In this document: positions 6,910 to 15,134 of the stretch, piece after piece
How positions within the stretch are numbered: position 1 is the first letter of the stretch
Layout: every line of letters starts with the position of its first letter
Assembly: GCA_903842235.1 (NCBI GenBank)
Contig: CAIMLG010000146.1
Coordinates: 1 to 44,792 of the forward strand
DNA: 44,792 nt
Reading direction: 5' to 3'
Source of the DNA: an uncultured Verrucomicrobia subdivision 3 bacterium
GTDB lineage: Bacteria; Verrucomicrobiota; Verrucomicrobiia; Limisphaerales; UBA11358
The notes under the pieces: model-generated
Told to the model about the DNA's origin: nothing
The model's input: the letters and a program-made list of their open reading frames with translations, nothing else
Database searches by the model: none
Program-made: the position numbers and the translations under genes

Positions 6910-8478
6910 ATGTTGCGACGCTTTGGCTTGCTGGTGTTGATTGGTGGTCTGCTGACGGCTGCGATTGGTTACGGCGCGGAATCGGCCGAGGTGAATCTGG
7001 ATTATGTGGCCCAGCGGGCTTTGGAACGCGCTCGGACGCCGTTTCGCTCGCCCCGCGCCGACCTGCCAAAAATCCTCAACCAAGACAACCTCGACTACGA
7101 TAAATACCGGGAAATCCGCTTTCGCCGGGACCGCGCCCTTTGGGCGCCGGAAAAATTGCCCTTCCGCATCGAATTCTTCCATCCGGGCTATCTCTATCAG
7201 GAGCCGGTGCATGTGAACGAATTCACCCCGATGCACACGCAGCCCATCCGCTTCGTGCAGGATTTCTTTGACTACGGCAAGTTGAACATTGCCAGCCAGA
7301 TTCCCACCAAGACCGGCTACGCGGGCTTTCGCGTGCTCTATCCGTTGAACCAGCCGGGGCAACTCGATGAGCTCGGTGCCTTTCTGGGCGCGAGCTATTT
7401 CCGCCTGCTTGGCAAGAACCTGCGCTACGGCGAATCCGCCCGCGGTCTGGCCTTGGACAGTGGCGAGGGCGATCGCGGGGAGGAATTTCCCATCTTTACC
7501 GATTGGTGGTTGGGCAAGCCGGGCAGCGGTGACGACAGTTTGCGGTTGTATGCGATTCTCGACAGTGTGAGCTGTGCGGGCGCCTACGAATTTTTTATCA
7601 AACCCGGCGAAACCACCACCGCCAGCATCCGCGTCGTGCTGTATTTCCGCGAAACCAACGCCATAGCCGCCGTGGATAAAACCCGGAAGCCGCTCAAGAC
7701 CATCGGCCTCGCGCCGTTGACCAGCATGTTCTGGTTCGGCAAGGACACCGAGCGCAAGTTCGACGATTACCGTCTCGAAGTCCACGACAGCGACGGTTTG
7801 TTGGCGCACATGGGCAACGGCGAAGTTTTGTGGCGGCCGCTGGACAATCCGCCCGCCACGCGGCATCAGGTGTTTCACGCGCCGAACATCAAGGGCTTTG
7901 GCCTGCTTCAGCGCGAGCGGAACTTTGCCGCGTATCAGGACATGTTCAACCTCTATCATCAGGTGCCCAGCGTGTGGGTGGAGCCGCAGGGCAACTGGGG
8001 CGACGGCGATTTGCACCTGGTCGAATTGAGCACCGGCTACGAAGGCCTCGATAACATCGTGGCGTTCTGGGATCCCAAGGAACGGCCCGCGCCGCTCCAG
8101 CCGTTTCGTTTCGGCTACACGCTGCATTGGGAAGGCGGTGCGGCGGATGTGAAGCGGTCGGAAAACCGCGTGGTTTCCACCCGCATCGGGCCGGATACGC
8201 AATTCCCGGGTGCCCGGCAATTCGTGCTCGATTTTGATGGGCCGGGGTTTGATAAAATTCCCGCCGACCAGCCGCCGGCAGCCATTGCCCACTGTAGCGA
8301 CGGTGGCCGCATCGTGGACCAGTTGGTGTTGCGCAATCCGTATCTCGGCTCCTGGCGCGTGATCTTGAAAATGCTGCCCGATCCGGGCCGCCACGCGGCG
8401 ATTGATTTGCGTTGTTCCCTGTTGCAAGGCACCAATGTTGTCGGCGAAACCTGGACTTATCAATGGAGCCAGCCCTGA
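6910..8478 (+). CDS. opgG: Glucan biosynthesis protein G (OpgG/MdoG family)
   Basis: A 522-residue periplasmic protein of the OpgG/OpgD family, which shapes the backbone of osmoregulated periplasmic glucans. I prefer the ATG at 6910 (MLRRFGLLVLIGGLLTAAIG), which puts a clean signal peptide first; 6889 is possible. Family features visible include YDKYREIRFRRDRALW near residue 65, LPFRIEFFHPGYLYQEPV, GYAGFRVLYPLN, SYFRLLG, and the C-terminal SYEGLDNIVAFWDP-like and GEGDR-type stretches. It is followed by an overlapping gene for a membrane protein, not by the glycosyltransferase OpgH that normally pairs with it. The 255 bases upstream hold no gene. Confidence 0.9.
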   Translation: MLRRFGLLVLIGGLLTAAIGYGAESAEVNLDYVAQRALERARTPFRSPRADLPKILNQDNLDYDKYREIRFRRDRALWAPEKLPFRIEFFHPGYLYQEPVHVNEFTPMHTQPIRFVQDFFDYGKLNIASQIPTKTGYAGFRVLYPLNQPGQLDELGAFLGASYFRLLGKNLRYGESARGLALDSGEGDRGEEFPIFTDWWLGKPGSGDDSLRLYAILDSVSCAGAYEFFIKPGETTTASIRVVLYFRETNAIAAVDKTRKPLKTIGLAPLTSMFWFGKDTERKFDDYRLEVHDSDGLLAHMGNGEVLWRPLDNPPATRHQVFHAPNIKGFGLLQRERNFAAYQDMFNLYHQVPSVWVEPQGNWGDGDLHLVELSTGYEGLDNIVAFWDPKERPAPLQPFRFGYTLHWEGGAADVKRSENRVVSTRIGPDTQFPGARQFVLDFDGPGFDKIPADQPPAAIAHCSDGGRIVDQLVLRNPYLGSWRVILKMLPDPGRHAAIDLRCSLLQGTNVVGETWTYQWSQP

Positions 8479-9086
8479 AAATCCTCCCTGACGTCTCCGG
8501 GCAGATTGCCGGCCGCTCGCTGGAGGAATGGAATGCCGCTTACGTGAAAGTGGAAAACTACTTTCACGCCCTCCGCATCCGCAACAAGCCGCTGCTCGGC
8601 CAGATCGTCTTGCGCGTGCTGGAACGCGCCCAGCGCCGCGCTCCCACCGAACCCAGCCGCAGCGCCACGGAAATCGCCGCCGAAGAGATGGATCGCGTCG
8701 TTACGGACTGGTTCGCCGAAGTCTTGCAAACCTCGCCCATCGGCAGCGAGCAAACCCTCTCCACCCGTGGGCGGCTGGCGCTCCTGCTGGCGGACATGCC
8801 GGGCAAATGGCAGGATCAATTTCTCCGCCCTGGTCCGTGGCCGGGGGAATTTGTGGACGCCATGCGCGAAAGTTTCTTCCGCGCCGGGCCGGATTTCCAG
8901 TTGTCCAAGATGGCTCCGCGCCCGCTGGACCTCGGCCCCATCAGCACCCTGACGAATTTCGGCAACCTGCCTTACGTCCGCATGATTTTGGCGTGGCTCT
9001 TGTTCGGCCTGCTGCTGGTGGGTTTATTCTGGCTCACCCACGGCGGGATCAATCAGGTGATCGACTGGCTCAAGCCGAACAGCTGA
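8463..9086 (+). CDS. C-tail-anchored membrane protein overlapping opgG
   Basis: A 207-residue protein. The ATG at 8463 (MEPALKILPDVSG) overlaps the last 16 bases of opgG, which indicates translational coupling. Residues 1-170 are hydrophilic and mostly helical (EEWNAAYVKVENYFHALRI, EEMDRVVTDWFAEVL). One strong membrane segment lies near the C-terminus (MILAWLLFGLLLVGLFWL), followed by about 15 residues. No signal peptide. I do not recognise the family. The overlap suggests a role with OpgG in periplasmic glucan synthesis, perhaps substituting for a part of OpgH, but nothing in it resembles a glycosyltransferase. Confidence 0.8.
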   Translation: MEPALKILPDVSGQIAGRSLEEWNAAYVKVENYFHALRIRNKPLLGQIVLRVLERAQRRAPTEPSRSATEIAAEEMDRVVTDWFAEVLQTSPIGSEQTLSTRGRLALLLADMPGKWQDQFLRPGPWPGEFVDAMRESFFRAGPDFQLSKMAPRPLDLGPISTLTNFGNLPYVRMILAWLLFGLLLVGLFWLTHGGINQVIDWLKPNS

Positions 9087-9116
9087 AGCGGCCGCCCACC
9101 TCGGTCTGCCTAAAAG

Positions 9117-9200
9117 TGGTGCGCGCGAGAGGACTTGAACCTCCAATCCTTACGGAACCAGATCCTAAGTCTGGCGTGTCTGCCATTCCACCACGCGCGC
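9117..9200 (-). tRNA. tRNA-Leu (anticodon UAG)
   Basis: Folded on the minus strand: acceptor arm GCGCGCG paired with CGCGCGC, encoded CCA at 9117-9119, anticodon stem CCAGA/TCTGG around loop CTTAGGA with anticodon TAG, a long variable arm typical of class II tRNAs, and T-loop GGTTCAAGTCC. It would read CUA codons. It points away from the opgG pair. Confidence 0.95.
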
Positions 9201-9809
9201 AGCGTTGGCGTGTCGCATTACTATGGCCATATTCATTTTGCCGGCAAGCGGATTCGGGGGCATGTCGTGTCGTTTTCAAGGGGAGACTTTTGCGTGTGAG
9301 CAAAAGGAGACAGCCAATTAATAGACTGGTACATGGAGGCGGAGGATGGGTTTGGCTTTTGGATTGGGGGCGTGCTGGAGGTAATAGGTGTCGCCCTTTT
9401 TTGGTAGAGGTGACGAGTGAGCGAGGAGCGTGGAGGTGCATTGATGGGATGACGTTGTGATCTGGCGGGGACTTGGCCGTCGTCGCCAACGCGGACGCGG
9501 GGATTGCTGACTCCAGACAGCCCCGTCTTCTTTTGATCGCACCACGACAGTTTTGCTTCAGACAGGTGCAGCTCGGCTGAAAAATCCGGGCAGCAGACGC
9601 CAAGGAGGTGGGGGTGGGGAACCCCGCTGAAGAAACGTGCTGCTGCCCGAATGAAGAAATGTTACATTTGCGCAACGATTTGTCAACTGGGCTGCACCCC
9701 CGGTCAAAAAGCGCAAATCAAGCCATTGGGTGCCTAGGAGCGGGCGCTAAAACCCCGCTGGCACCTAAAATAATTGAACTCCGCCGGCTCCCTGCGATAT
9801 CCTCCGGGT
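9201..9809. other. Intergenic region, no gene seen
   Basis: About 600 bases between tRNA-Leu and the glyoxalase gene without a credible coding region. The open frame crossing the tRNA on the minus strand is a shadow. TTGCCG and TAGTAA hexamers on the minus strand just right of 9200 could be the tRNA promoter. Confidence 0.5.
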
Positions 9810-10205
9810 ATGGGCCTTGCGACCAAACTCCTGCACACGCGCTATCGGGTGAACGACCTCGAACGCACGGTAACCTTTTACCGCGACGTGCTGGGGCTGG
9901 AGGAAATTAAACGGCATAAATCACCGCGCGGCTCGGAATTGGTGTTTCTAAGGACGCCCGGCAGCGAGGAACTGATCGAAATCACCTTTTTCCCCGGCAG
10001 CGGCCCCGTGCAAGTGCAGCCGGACCTGACGCATCTCGCCTTTGAGGTGGACAGCCTTGCGGCATTTGAAAAGCACCTCGCCGCGCACGGCCTGAAATTT
10101 TCCGACGGCCCGACAACCAGTTCCAGCGGCAGCACGTTTGCCTTCATTGATGCGCCCGAAGGCTACGAAATTGAATTGATTGAAAAGGCCAAAGTCGGCC
10201 ACTGA
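9810..10205 (+). CDS. gloA: Lactoylglutathione lyase-like glyoxalase I
   Basis: A 131-residue vicinal-oxygen-chelate fold protein, the size of bacterial glyoxalase I, which isomerises the methylglyoxal-thiol hemithioacetal. The four metal ligands of the family can be placed: His9 (LLHTRYRV), Glu57 (ELIEITFF), His75 (LTHLAFEV) and Glu122 (YEIELIE). I chose the ATG at 9810 (MGLATKLLHTRYRV) rather than 9774 because family members begin just before the first ligand. A PfkB kinase follows 42 bases downstream on the same strand. A related metal-dependent dioxygenase or epimerase of the same fold cannot be excluded. Confidence 0.85.
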   Translation: MGLATKLLHTRYRVNDLERTVTFYRDVLGLEEIKRHKSPRGSELVFLRTPGSEELIEITFFPGSGPVQVQPDLTHLAFEVDSLAAFEKHLAAHGLKFSDGPTTSSSGSTFAFIDAPEGYEIELIEKAKVGH

Positions 10206-10247
10206 TTTTTTCACCTCTCAACCCCCCACCTCCGAACCCATAATATA

Positions 10248-11147
10248 ATGAGCGTATTAATCGTCGGCACCACGGCACTCGATTCTATCAAAACTCCCAC
10301 GAAGGAAAACTCCCGGCTGCTGGGCGGCTCGGCCAGCCACGCGGCCGTCGCGGCGAGCTTCTTTTCGCCGGTGAAACTGGTCGGCGGCGTGGGTGAGGAT
10401 TTTCCCAAGAAATACATTGCGCTTTACCAGAAGCACGGCATTGACCTCGCCGGGCTCCAGATTTTGCCCGGCAAGACGTTTCATTGGTCCGGCGAATATG
10501 AAGTAAACATGAATAACCGCCGCACGCTGGCCACTGAACTCGGCGTGATCGAGACCTTCCAGCCGAAGCTGCCGACCGCGTATCAGAGCACGCCGTTTGT
10601 CCTGCTCGGCAACATCGCGCCCGCCTTGCAACTCAGCGTTCTCGACCAGATGAAGAAGCCCAAGTTCGTGGTCGCCGACTCGATGGATCTGTGGCTGAAC
10701 ATCGCGCTCCCCGACCTGCTCAAGCTGCTCCAACGCGTGGACGGCTTTGTGCTCAACGACAGCGAGGCCGAATTGCTGACGAAGGAAGATAATCTCTTCG
10801 TAGCGCTGAAAAAAATCCACCAGCTTGGCCCGAAATACGTCATCATCAAAAAAGGGTCGCATGGCTCCGTCCTTTCCGGGCCCAAAGGCGTTTTCATCTG
10901 TCCCGCGTATCCGCTGCACACCGTCGAAGATCCCACCGGCGCGGGCGATTCCTTTGTCGGCGGACTGATGGGTTATCTCGCCGCTGCCAAAGGTTCGATT
11001 GACGCGAACATTCGCCGCGCGATGGTCTATGGCAGCGTCGCCGCGTCTTTTTGCTGCGAAGGCTTTGGTTTAAACCGCACCACGAAGACCCAGCGCGCCG
11101 ACATCGTAAAACGCGTAAAGGAATTGGAAAAACTGACGCGGTTTTAA
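10248..11147 (+). CDS. PfkB-family carbohydrate/nucleoside kinase
   Basis: A 299-residue ribokinase-fold kinase. The N-terminal di-glycine region (LLGGSASHAAVAAS, residues 24-37) and the C-terminal signature DPTGAGDSFVGG (residues 228-239), with Asp234 as catalytic base and Gly231-Gly233 as anion hole, are intact. The substrate-contacting segment is not diagnostic, so the substrate (a sugar, nucleoside or similar) is open. It follows gloA on the same strand and converges with mqnA. Confidence 0.85.
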   Translation: MSVLIVGTTALDSIKTPTKENSRLLGGSASHAAVAASFFSPVKLVGGVGEDFPKKYIALYQKHGIDLAGLQILPGKTFHWSGEYEVNMNNRRTLATELGVIETFQPKLPTAYQSTPFVLLGNIAPALQLSVLDQMKKPKFVVADSMDLWLNIALPDLLKLLQRVDGFVLNDSEAELLTKEDNLFVALKKIHQLGPKYVIIKKGSHGSVLSGPKGVFICPAYPLHTVEDPTGAGDSFVGGLMGYLAAAKGSIDANIRRAMVYGSVAASFCCEGFGLNRTTKTQRADIVKRVKELEKLTRF

Positions 11148-11234
11148 TTTCCGCCACCGAGTCGCAGCGCGCCTAGCGGGGGTGGCATTGCCGCCACGCG
11201 ATTCGCTCTGTGTCCTTGGTGCCTCGGTGGCATT

Positions 11235-12005
11235 TCAATTCACAAACTTCGGCTCAAACACCGGGCCAAGCCCGTGTTTACGGAGCAGCTCGCAGAATTT
11301 GGCGATGGCCCGTTTCTCATCCTCGCCGAGGTGGAAGTGGATGTTCCGTTCAAAATAATCCCGGCGGAAGTCCGCATCAAACTCCGCCCGCGTCGCGATG
11401 ATTTTTTCCAAGGTTTCCATGCCAAAGTGTTTTGCCGCGCGCAGTTCGGCGCGCAAAGCCTGATTTTCAATCCCCCGCCGCAAGGCCCAGACCGCATAGA
11501 CAAACGGCCGGTGGGTCAGCTCCAGCCACGCGGAACCAAGATCGAAGATGGTATGCGCATGCGGCGCACGTTGAAATTCAATCGCCCGGTCGCCGATGAG
11601 TAGGACAAAATCCTTGTCCGCCGCCACCGCGTAATTTTCCAGCGGCTTGAACTCCGGCTTCAGGCCGCGTTCCGCCAGCAGCACCTTCAGCAGATTCACG
11701 CTGGTCAGCGACGCTGGATCGCAAAACACCTCCGTCACCTCCGCCAGCGGTTTGCGGTGCGCCAGCACCACGCTGTAAACCTCGCCGCGCGACGCGATGG
11801 CAATGCCGTCGAGAACATCGTAGCGATCGTTCAATAAAACCTCGGTGACACTGACCAGGGCGGCATCCAGTTCCTCCCGCCGGAGCATGGCGGCAAGCCT
11901 GGCCGGCGTGGCCAGGATGAGTTCGCTCTCAATGCCGCGCGTGAGCGGCACGGCGTTCAGGTAGGACACCGAGCCGATGCGAAATCGGGAAATCGCCGCG
12001 CCCAT
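11235..12005 (-). CDS. mqnA: Chorismate dehydratase MqnA (futalosine pathway)
   Basis: A 256-residue protein of the MqnA family (periplasmic-binding-protein fold), which dehydrates chorismate to 3-enolpyruvyl-benzoate, the first step of the futalosine route to menaquinone. The N-terminus FRIGSVSYLNAVPLTRGIE is the family signature, followed by a short DAALVSVTEVL segment and LIGDRAIEF. It starts three bases after the stop of the phosphofructokinase gene, so the two are very likely co-transcribed. No other menaquinone gene is in the window. Confidence 0.9.
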   Translation of the reverse strand: MGAAISRFRIGSVSYLNAVPLTRGIESELILATPARLAAMLRREELDAALVSVTEVLLNDRYDVLDGIAIASRGEVYSVVLAHRKPLAEVTEVFCDPASLTSVNLLKVLLAERGLKPEFKPLENYAVAADKDFVLLIGDRAIEFQRAPHAHTIFDLGSAWLELTHRPFVYAVWALRRGIENQALRAELRAAKHFGMETLEKIIATRAEFDADFRRDYFERNIHFHLGEDEKRAIAKFCELLRKHGLGPVFEPKFVN

Positions 12006-12008
12006 TTT

Positions 12009-13085
12009 TCAATCCCCCAGGCTGATGCCCAGCGAGCGGGCGGCGCGGACGAAGCCTTCGTCGAGCGGCACCGTGCGCAGTTTGCCCGTGGCCTCGGCGA
12101 GCGGCACGCTGTCCACAAATTTTCCGTTGTGGGAAACCATGCGGCCAAAGCGGCCCTCCGTGATGAGCTCCACCGCTTTGGCGCCGAACAGCGTGCACAG
12201 CACGCGGTCCATGAAAGTGGGGCTGCCGCCGCGTTGCAAATGGCCCAGCACCAAGGAGCGCGTCTCTTTGCCGGTGCGCTGCTCGATTTCGGCCGCCACC
12301 ACCGCGCCGATGCCGCCGAGCCGGGCCTCGCGGTTTTTTTGCTGGGCACCGGCGGTGACAAAATCGCCACCCTCCAGCCGCGCCCCTTCGGCGGCGACCA
12401 CGATGGTGAAATGTTTGCCTTTCTTTTCGCGATCTTGAATCGCGGCGACGATGCTCTCGTAGCGGAAGGGAATTTCCGGAATCAAAATCACGTCCGCCCC
12501 GCCCGCCACACCGGCGTAAATGGCGATCCAGCCCGCATAGCGCCCCATCACCTCCAGCACCATCACGCGATTATGACTTTCGGCCGTGGTGTGCAGGCGG
12601 TCCACCGCGTCGGTGGCGCAGGCCACGGCGGAATCAAAACCGAACGTGATCGTGGTTGCCGCGAGATCGTTATCAATGGTCTTGGGCACCCCGATGATCG
12701 GGATGCCGTGCTCGTGCATTTGCTGCGCGATGCTCAGCGAACCGTCGCCGCCCACGGAGACGAGCGCGGTCAGGCCCAGTTGCGCCATGCCGCGTTGGGT
12801 GGCATCGAGCAGTTCCTTGGGCAACCGGCGCGTTTCCCCGTGGCCCGTCTTGGCGGAAAACTGGCCGCGATTGGCCGTGCCCAAGATGGTGCCGCCGCGC
12901 TGCAAGAGGCCATCCAGGGATTTGTAGTCCAGCGCGCGAAAATTTTGCGGTTCCAGCAGACCTTCATAGCCGCCGATGATGCCGAGGGTTTCCCAACCGC
13001 GCTTGGCGGCGGTCTTGGCCACGGCCCGAATCACCGCGTTCAGTCCGGGACAATCGCCACCCCCCGTAACAATGCCAATCTTCAT
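12009..13085 (-). CDS. pfkA: 6-phosphofructokinase
   Basis: A 358-residue PfkA-family enzyme, phosphorylating fructose 6-phosphate in glycolysis. I chose the ATG at 13085 (MKIGIVTGGGDCPGLNAVIR); the longer frame upstream is not conserved-looking. Key motifs: GGGDCPGLN (residues 8-16), VGGDGSLSIA (111-120), PKTIDND with catalytic Asp138, and MGRYAGWIA. Position 115 is Gly (ATP-type) while position 135 is Lys (the residue normally seen in pyrophosphate-type enzymes), so it belongs to the mixed-signature group; phosphoryl donor probably ATP but not certain. mqnA follows immediately. Confidence 0.9.
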   Translation of the reverse strand: MKIGIVTGGGDCPGLNAVIRAVAKTAAKRGWETLGIIGGYEGLLEPQNFRALDYKSLDGLLQRGGTILGTANRGQFSAKTGHGETRRLPKELLDATQRGMAQLGLTALVSVGGDGSLSIAQQMHEHGIPIIGVPKTIDNDLAATTITFGFDSAVACATDAVDRLHTTAESHNRVMVLEVMGRYAGWIAIYAGVAGGADVILIPEIPFRYESIVAAIQDREKKGKHFTIVVAAEGARLEGGDFVTAGAQQKNREARLGGIGAVVAAEIEQRTGKETRSLVLGHLQRGGSPTFMDRVLCTLFGAKAVELITEGRFGRMVSHNGKFVDSVPLAEATGKLRTVPLDEGFVRAARSLGISLGD

Positions 13086-13545
13086 AAGGAGAATCTGCGT
13101 TAAAGTTGTTTCGACATGGTAGCCCCCGGGAAAACCGGCACAAAGCGAAATCGTCCCACCCGATCCTCCTCCCCGCCCCTCAAAAAGTGAGGCGGTGCGT
13201 GAGGACGCGGGTGAGAATGATTCAAAACCCGCTTTGCGCGTCGAAAATTTACTTGGCGTTGGCCTCCTGAGCATTCGCCCCCTCCGGTGGGGCGAACGTC
13301 TCCGCGAGCCGGGGTGCCCGTCTGGCAGGACTACTCATTGATGCATCTCGAGACGCCGCTGTCGGGCGGGCGTTGCCGTGTAACCCTTGTCCCATAATGT
13401 TTTTAGTTGGCAGGGCATTGTATGCCACACCATCACAAAGTGGGACTAAACACCTGCCCCATTCTATTAAGCGCAGGGCCGGGCCTCGGTGTGCCGGGTC
13501 GCAGCTCCGTCGGGGCAGGGGGTGGGACGTAGGCACGGGCAGAAA
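13086..13545. other. Intergenic region, no gene seen
   Basis: About 460 bases between the phosphofructokinase start and the DUF4197 gene end. A minus-strand frame at 13249-13536 is open but low in coding character. The region should hold the promoter of the pfkA-mqnA pair. Confidence 0.4.
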
Positions 13546-14457
13546 TTATTTGGTCGCGGCGCCAAATACTTTCTGCAGCAGGTCGGTGGTCCGGGCGATG
13601 GGGTTGGCGCGGATATTCTTTTCCTCTTCGGCCACCAGCTTGAACAGTCCGTCCATCGCCTTGCCGGTGACGTAGGCGTCGATGTCGGCGGCGGAAAAAT
13701 TCAAGGCGGGCTTGCTGCCGAACAGGCTGCCCAGTGTGTTCCCGGCATTGAACTTGTCGGTCATTTGCTTGTAACGCGCGGTGACGCCCACGGAGCTGGT
13801 GGTGTGCTGGACGATGGGATAAAATTTGGCCTGCAAGTTGGTTTGCGTGGTGCGGCGGAAGAATTGCGTGGCGGCATCCGGCGGTCCGGCCAGGATGGCC
13901 TTGGCGTCCGTAATGGTCATTTGCTTCATGGCGTCGCCAAAGACGCCGGCGGCCACGGGCACGGCTTGCTCGGCGGCGCGGTTCAGGGAAAGGACAAAGT
14001 CATCGGCCAATTGGCCCTGGCCAGCGAGGCGCAAGGCGCTTTCCACTTTCTGCAAGGATTCGGGTAACGGAATTTTCACGTTCCGGTTGGTGAGAAACCC
14101 GTTATTGCAGCCGAGCGAGGCCACGGCGCGGTTGATCCCCTTGCCGAGCGCCTCTTTCAAACCACCAACGACCTGGTCCCGCGTCAGTGCGGCGGCGGCA
14201 TTGGTGCTGCCGGTCAATCCGGAGAAAAGGCTGGCCACCAGATTGGTCTTGGGGGTGGGTTTGGGTGCGGCCGGGGTGGGCAGGTTCGTGGCCACCGCTG
14301 TAACGGCATTCGTGGCGGGACTGGCGGTGGCAAGGGCATTGGTGGCCGCAGTGTTTGTGGTCGCGAGCGCCGTCTTCAACCCATCAAAGAAACCCGCCTG
14401 TGCGGCACTGTCCAACCAGACAAGGGTAACGATGAGCAGGAGGAGGTTGAATTTCAT
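13546..14457 (-). CDS. DUF4197 secreted protein
   Basis: A 303-residue exported protein. Start MKFNLLLLIVTLVWLDSAAQA gives a signal peptide; the longer frame to 14514 is less likely. Residues 25-90 are Ala/Thr/Asn/Pro-rich low complexity. From about residue 105 the DUF4197 domain is clear: VVGGLKEALGKGINRAVASL, VKIPLPESLQKVESALR, RAAEQAVPVAAGVF, DAKAILAGPPDAATQFFRR and the ending ARTTDLLQKVFG. The family's function is unknown. The low-complexity linker between signal and domain is longer than usual. Confidence 0.88.
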   Translation of the reverse strand: MKFNLLLLIVTLVWLDSAAQAGFFDGLKTALATTNTAATNALATASPATNAVTAVATNLPTPAAPKPTPKTNLVASLFSGLTGSTNAAAALTRDQVVGGLKEALGKGINRAVASLGCNNGFLTNRNVKIPLPESLQKVESALRLAGQGQLADDFVLSLNRAAEQAVPVAAGVFGDAMKQMTITDAKAILAGPPDAATQFFRRTTQTNLQAKFYPIVQHTTSSVGVTARYKQMTDKFNAGNTLGSLFGSKPALNFSAADIDAYVTGKAMDGLFKLVAEEEKNIRANPIARTTDLLQKVFGAATK

Positions 14458-14614
14458 AAATATCGGTTCCTTTTGAACGGGCGATCTTGGGATTAACGCA
14501 CGAGCCAAAGCCAACCTGCCAGCAATGGGGGCCGAAGCAAGCGGAAAGCAGCTAGGAAAATCTCCCCGGCTTCAGTCCATCTGTGGGCCATGGCCCCGCG
14601 TTGCGGTTGGGCCG

Positions 14615-14920
14615 TTACGCCCATTGCTGGCCAAGGCGGTCGAGTCCGGCGAGCTGCAAGTCAGCCGGGGTCATCACCGGATGTAATTGCACATCCGCCT
14701 CAAAGGTCAAAAACCACGGCTCAGCCAGCGCAGGAATTTGGGCGGCTTTAGAGAGATTTACCACCAGAAATCCCGTGCGTCGCCCGCTGATTTCGGTGAA
14801 GTAGGCGGACTCCGGTTTGAGAGCATCCATGATTTTACCGAGCTTGGCGCCAACGGTGCCATCCTTCACGGCGACATTGAACGTGGAGTGGGGCAGGGTG
14901 ACAATCATCAGCATTCGCAT
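14615..14920 (-). CDS. Small conserved protein of unknown function
   Basis: A 101-residue cytoplasmic protein. The ATG at 14920 is preceded by AAAGGAGCTGTT, a good ribosome site, so I prefer it to the upstream ATG at 14989. Sequence features: MRMLMIVTLPHSTFNVAVKD, a central ESAYFTEISGRRTGFLVVNL, and ALAEPWFLTFEADVQLHPVM before the end. The shape suggests a small dimeric alpha/beta-barrel fold, but I do not recognise a named family. It stands alone between DUF4197 and the GH32 gene. Confidence 0.75.
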   Translation of the reverse strand: MRMLMIVTLPHSTFNVAVKDGTVGAKLGKIMDALKPESAYFTEISGRRTGFLVVNLSKAAQIPALAEPWFLTFEADVQLHPVMTPADLQLAGLDRLGQQWA

Positions 14921-15072
14921 AACAGCTCCTTTCATTTTGGCGGGTTTGACAGCTGGGGAGACCCTAATCCAAGTCATCCAATGGCGCAAGCGGGGGCCGG
15001 CTGTTCGCCTGTCCGCCTTCGTTGCCTCGTGACCCTAAGCGCTCAACTAAACGCCCGCCATTCCGCGTTGGG

Positions 15073-15095
15073 GCAATCTGATTGCGTCAGATTGC
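15073..15095. promoter_or_regulatory. Perfect inverted repeat upstream of GH32 gene, possible operator
   Basis: GCAATCTGA and TCAGATTGC are exact reverse complements separated by TTGCG. The 23 bp element lies 39 bases before the GH32 start codon, where a sugar-responsive repressor could bind. No regulator gene is nearby. Confidence 0.4.
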
Positions 15096-15134
15096 GGCCT
15101 TGCAACTCGGCGTGTCTCTGGACACGATGGCGGC

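Noticed and set aside
9070-9675. Minus-strand open frame across tRNA-Leu
   Set aside because: It contains the GGMADTPDLGSGSVRIGGSSPLART peptide pattern typical of frames read through tRNA-Leu genes, and has no ribosome site.
13249-13536. Minus-strand frame between pfkA and DUF4197
   Set aside because: Low coding character and no family; treated as intergenic.
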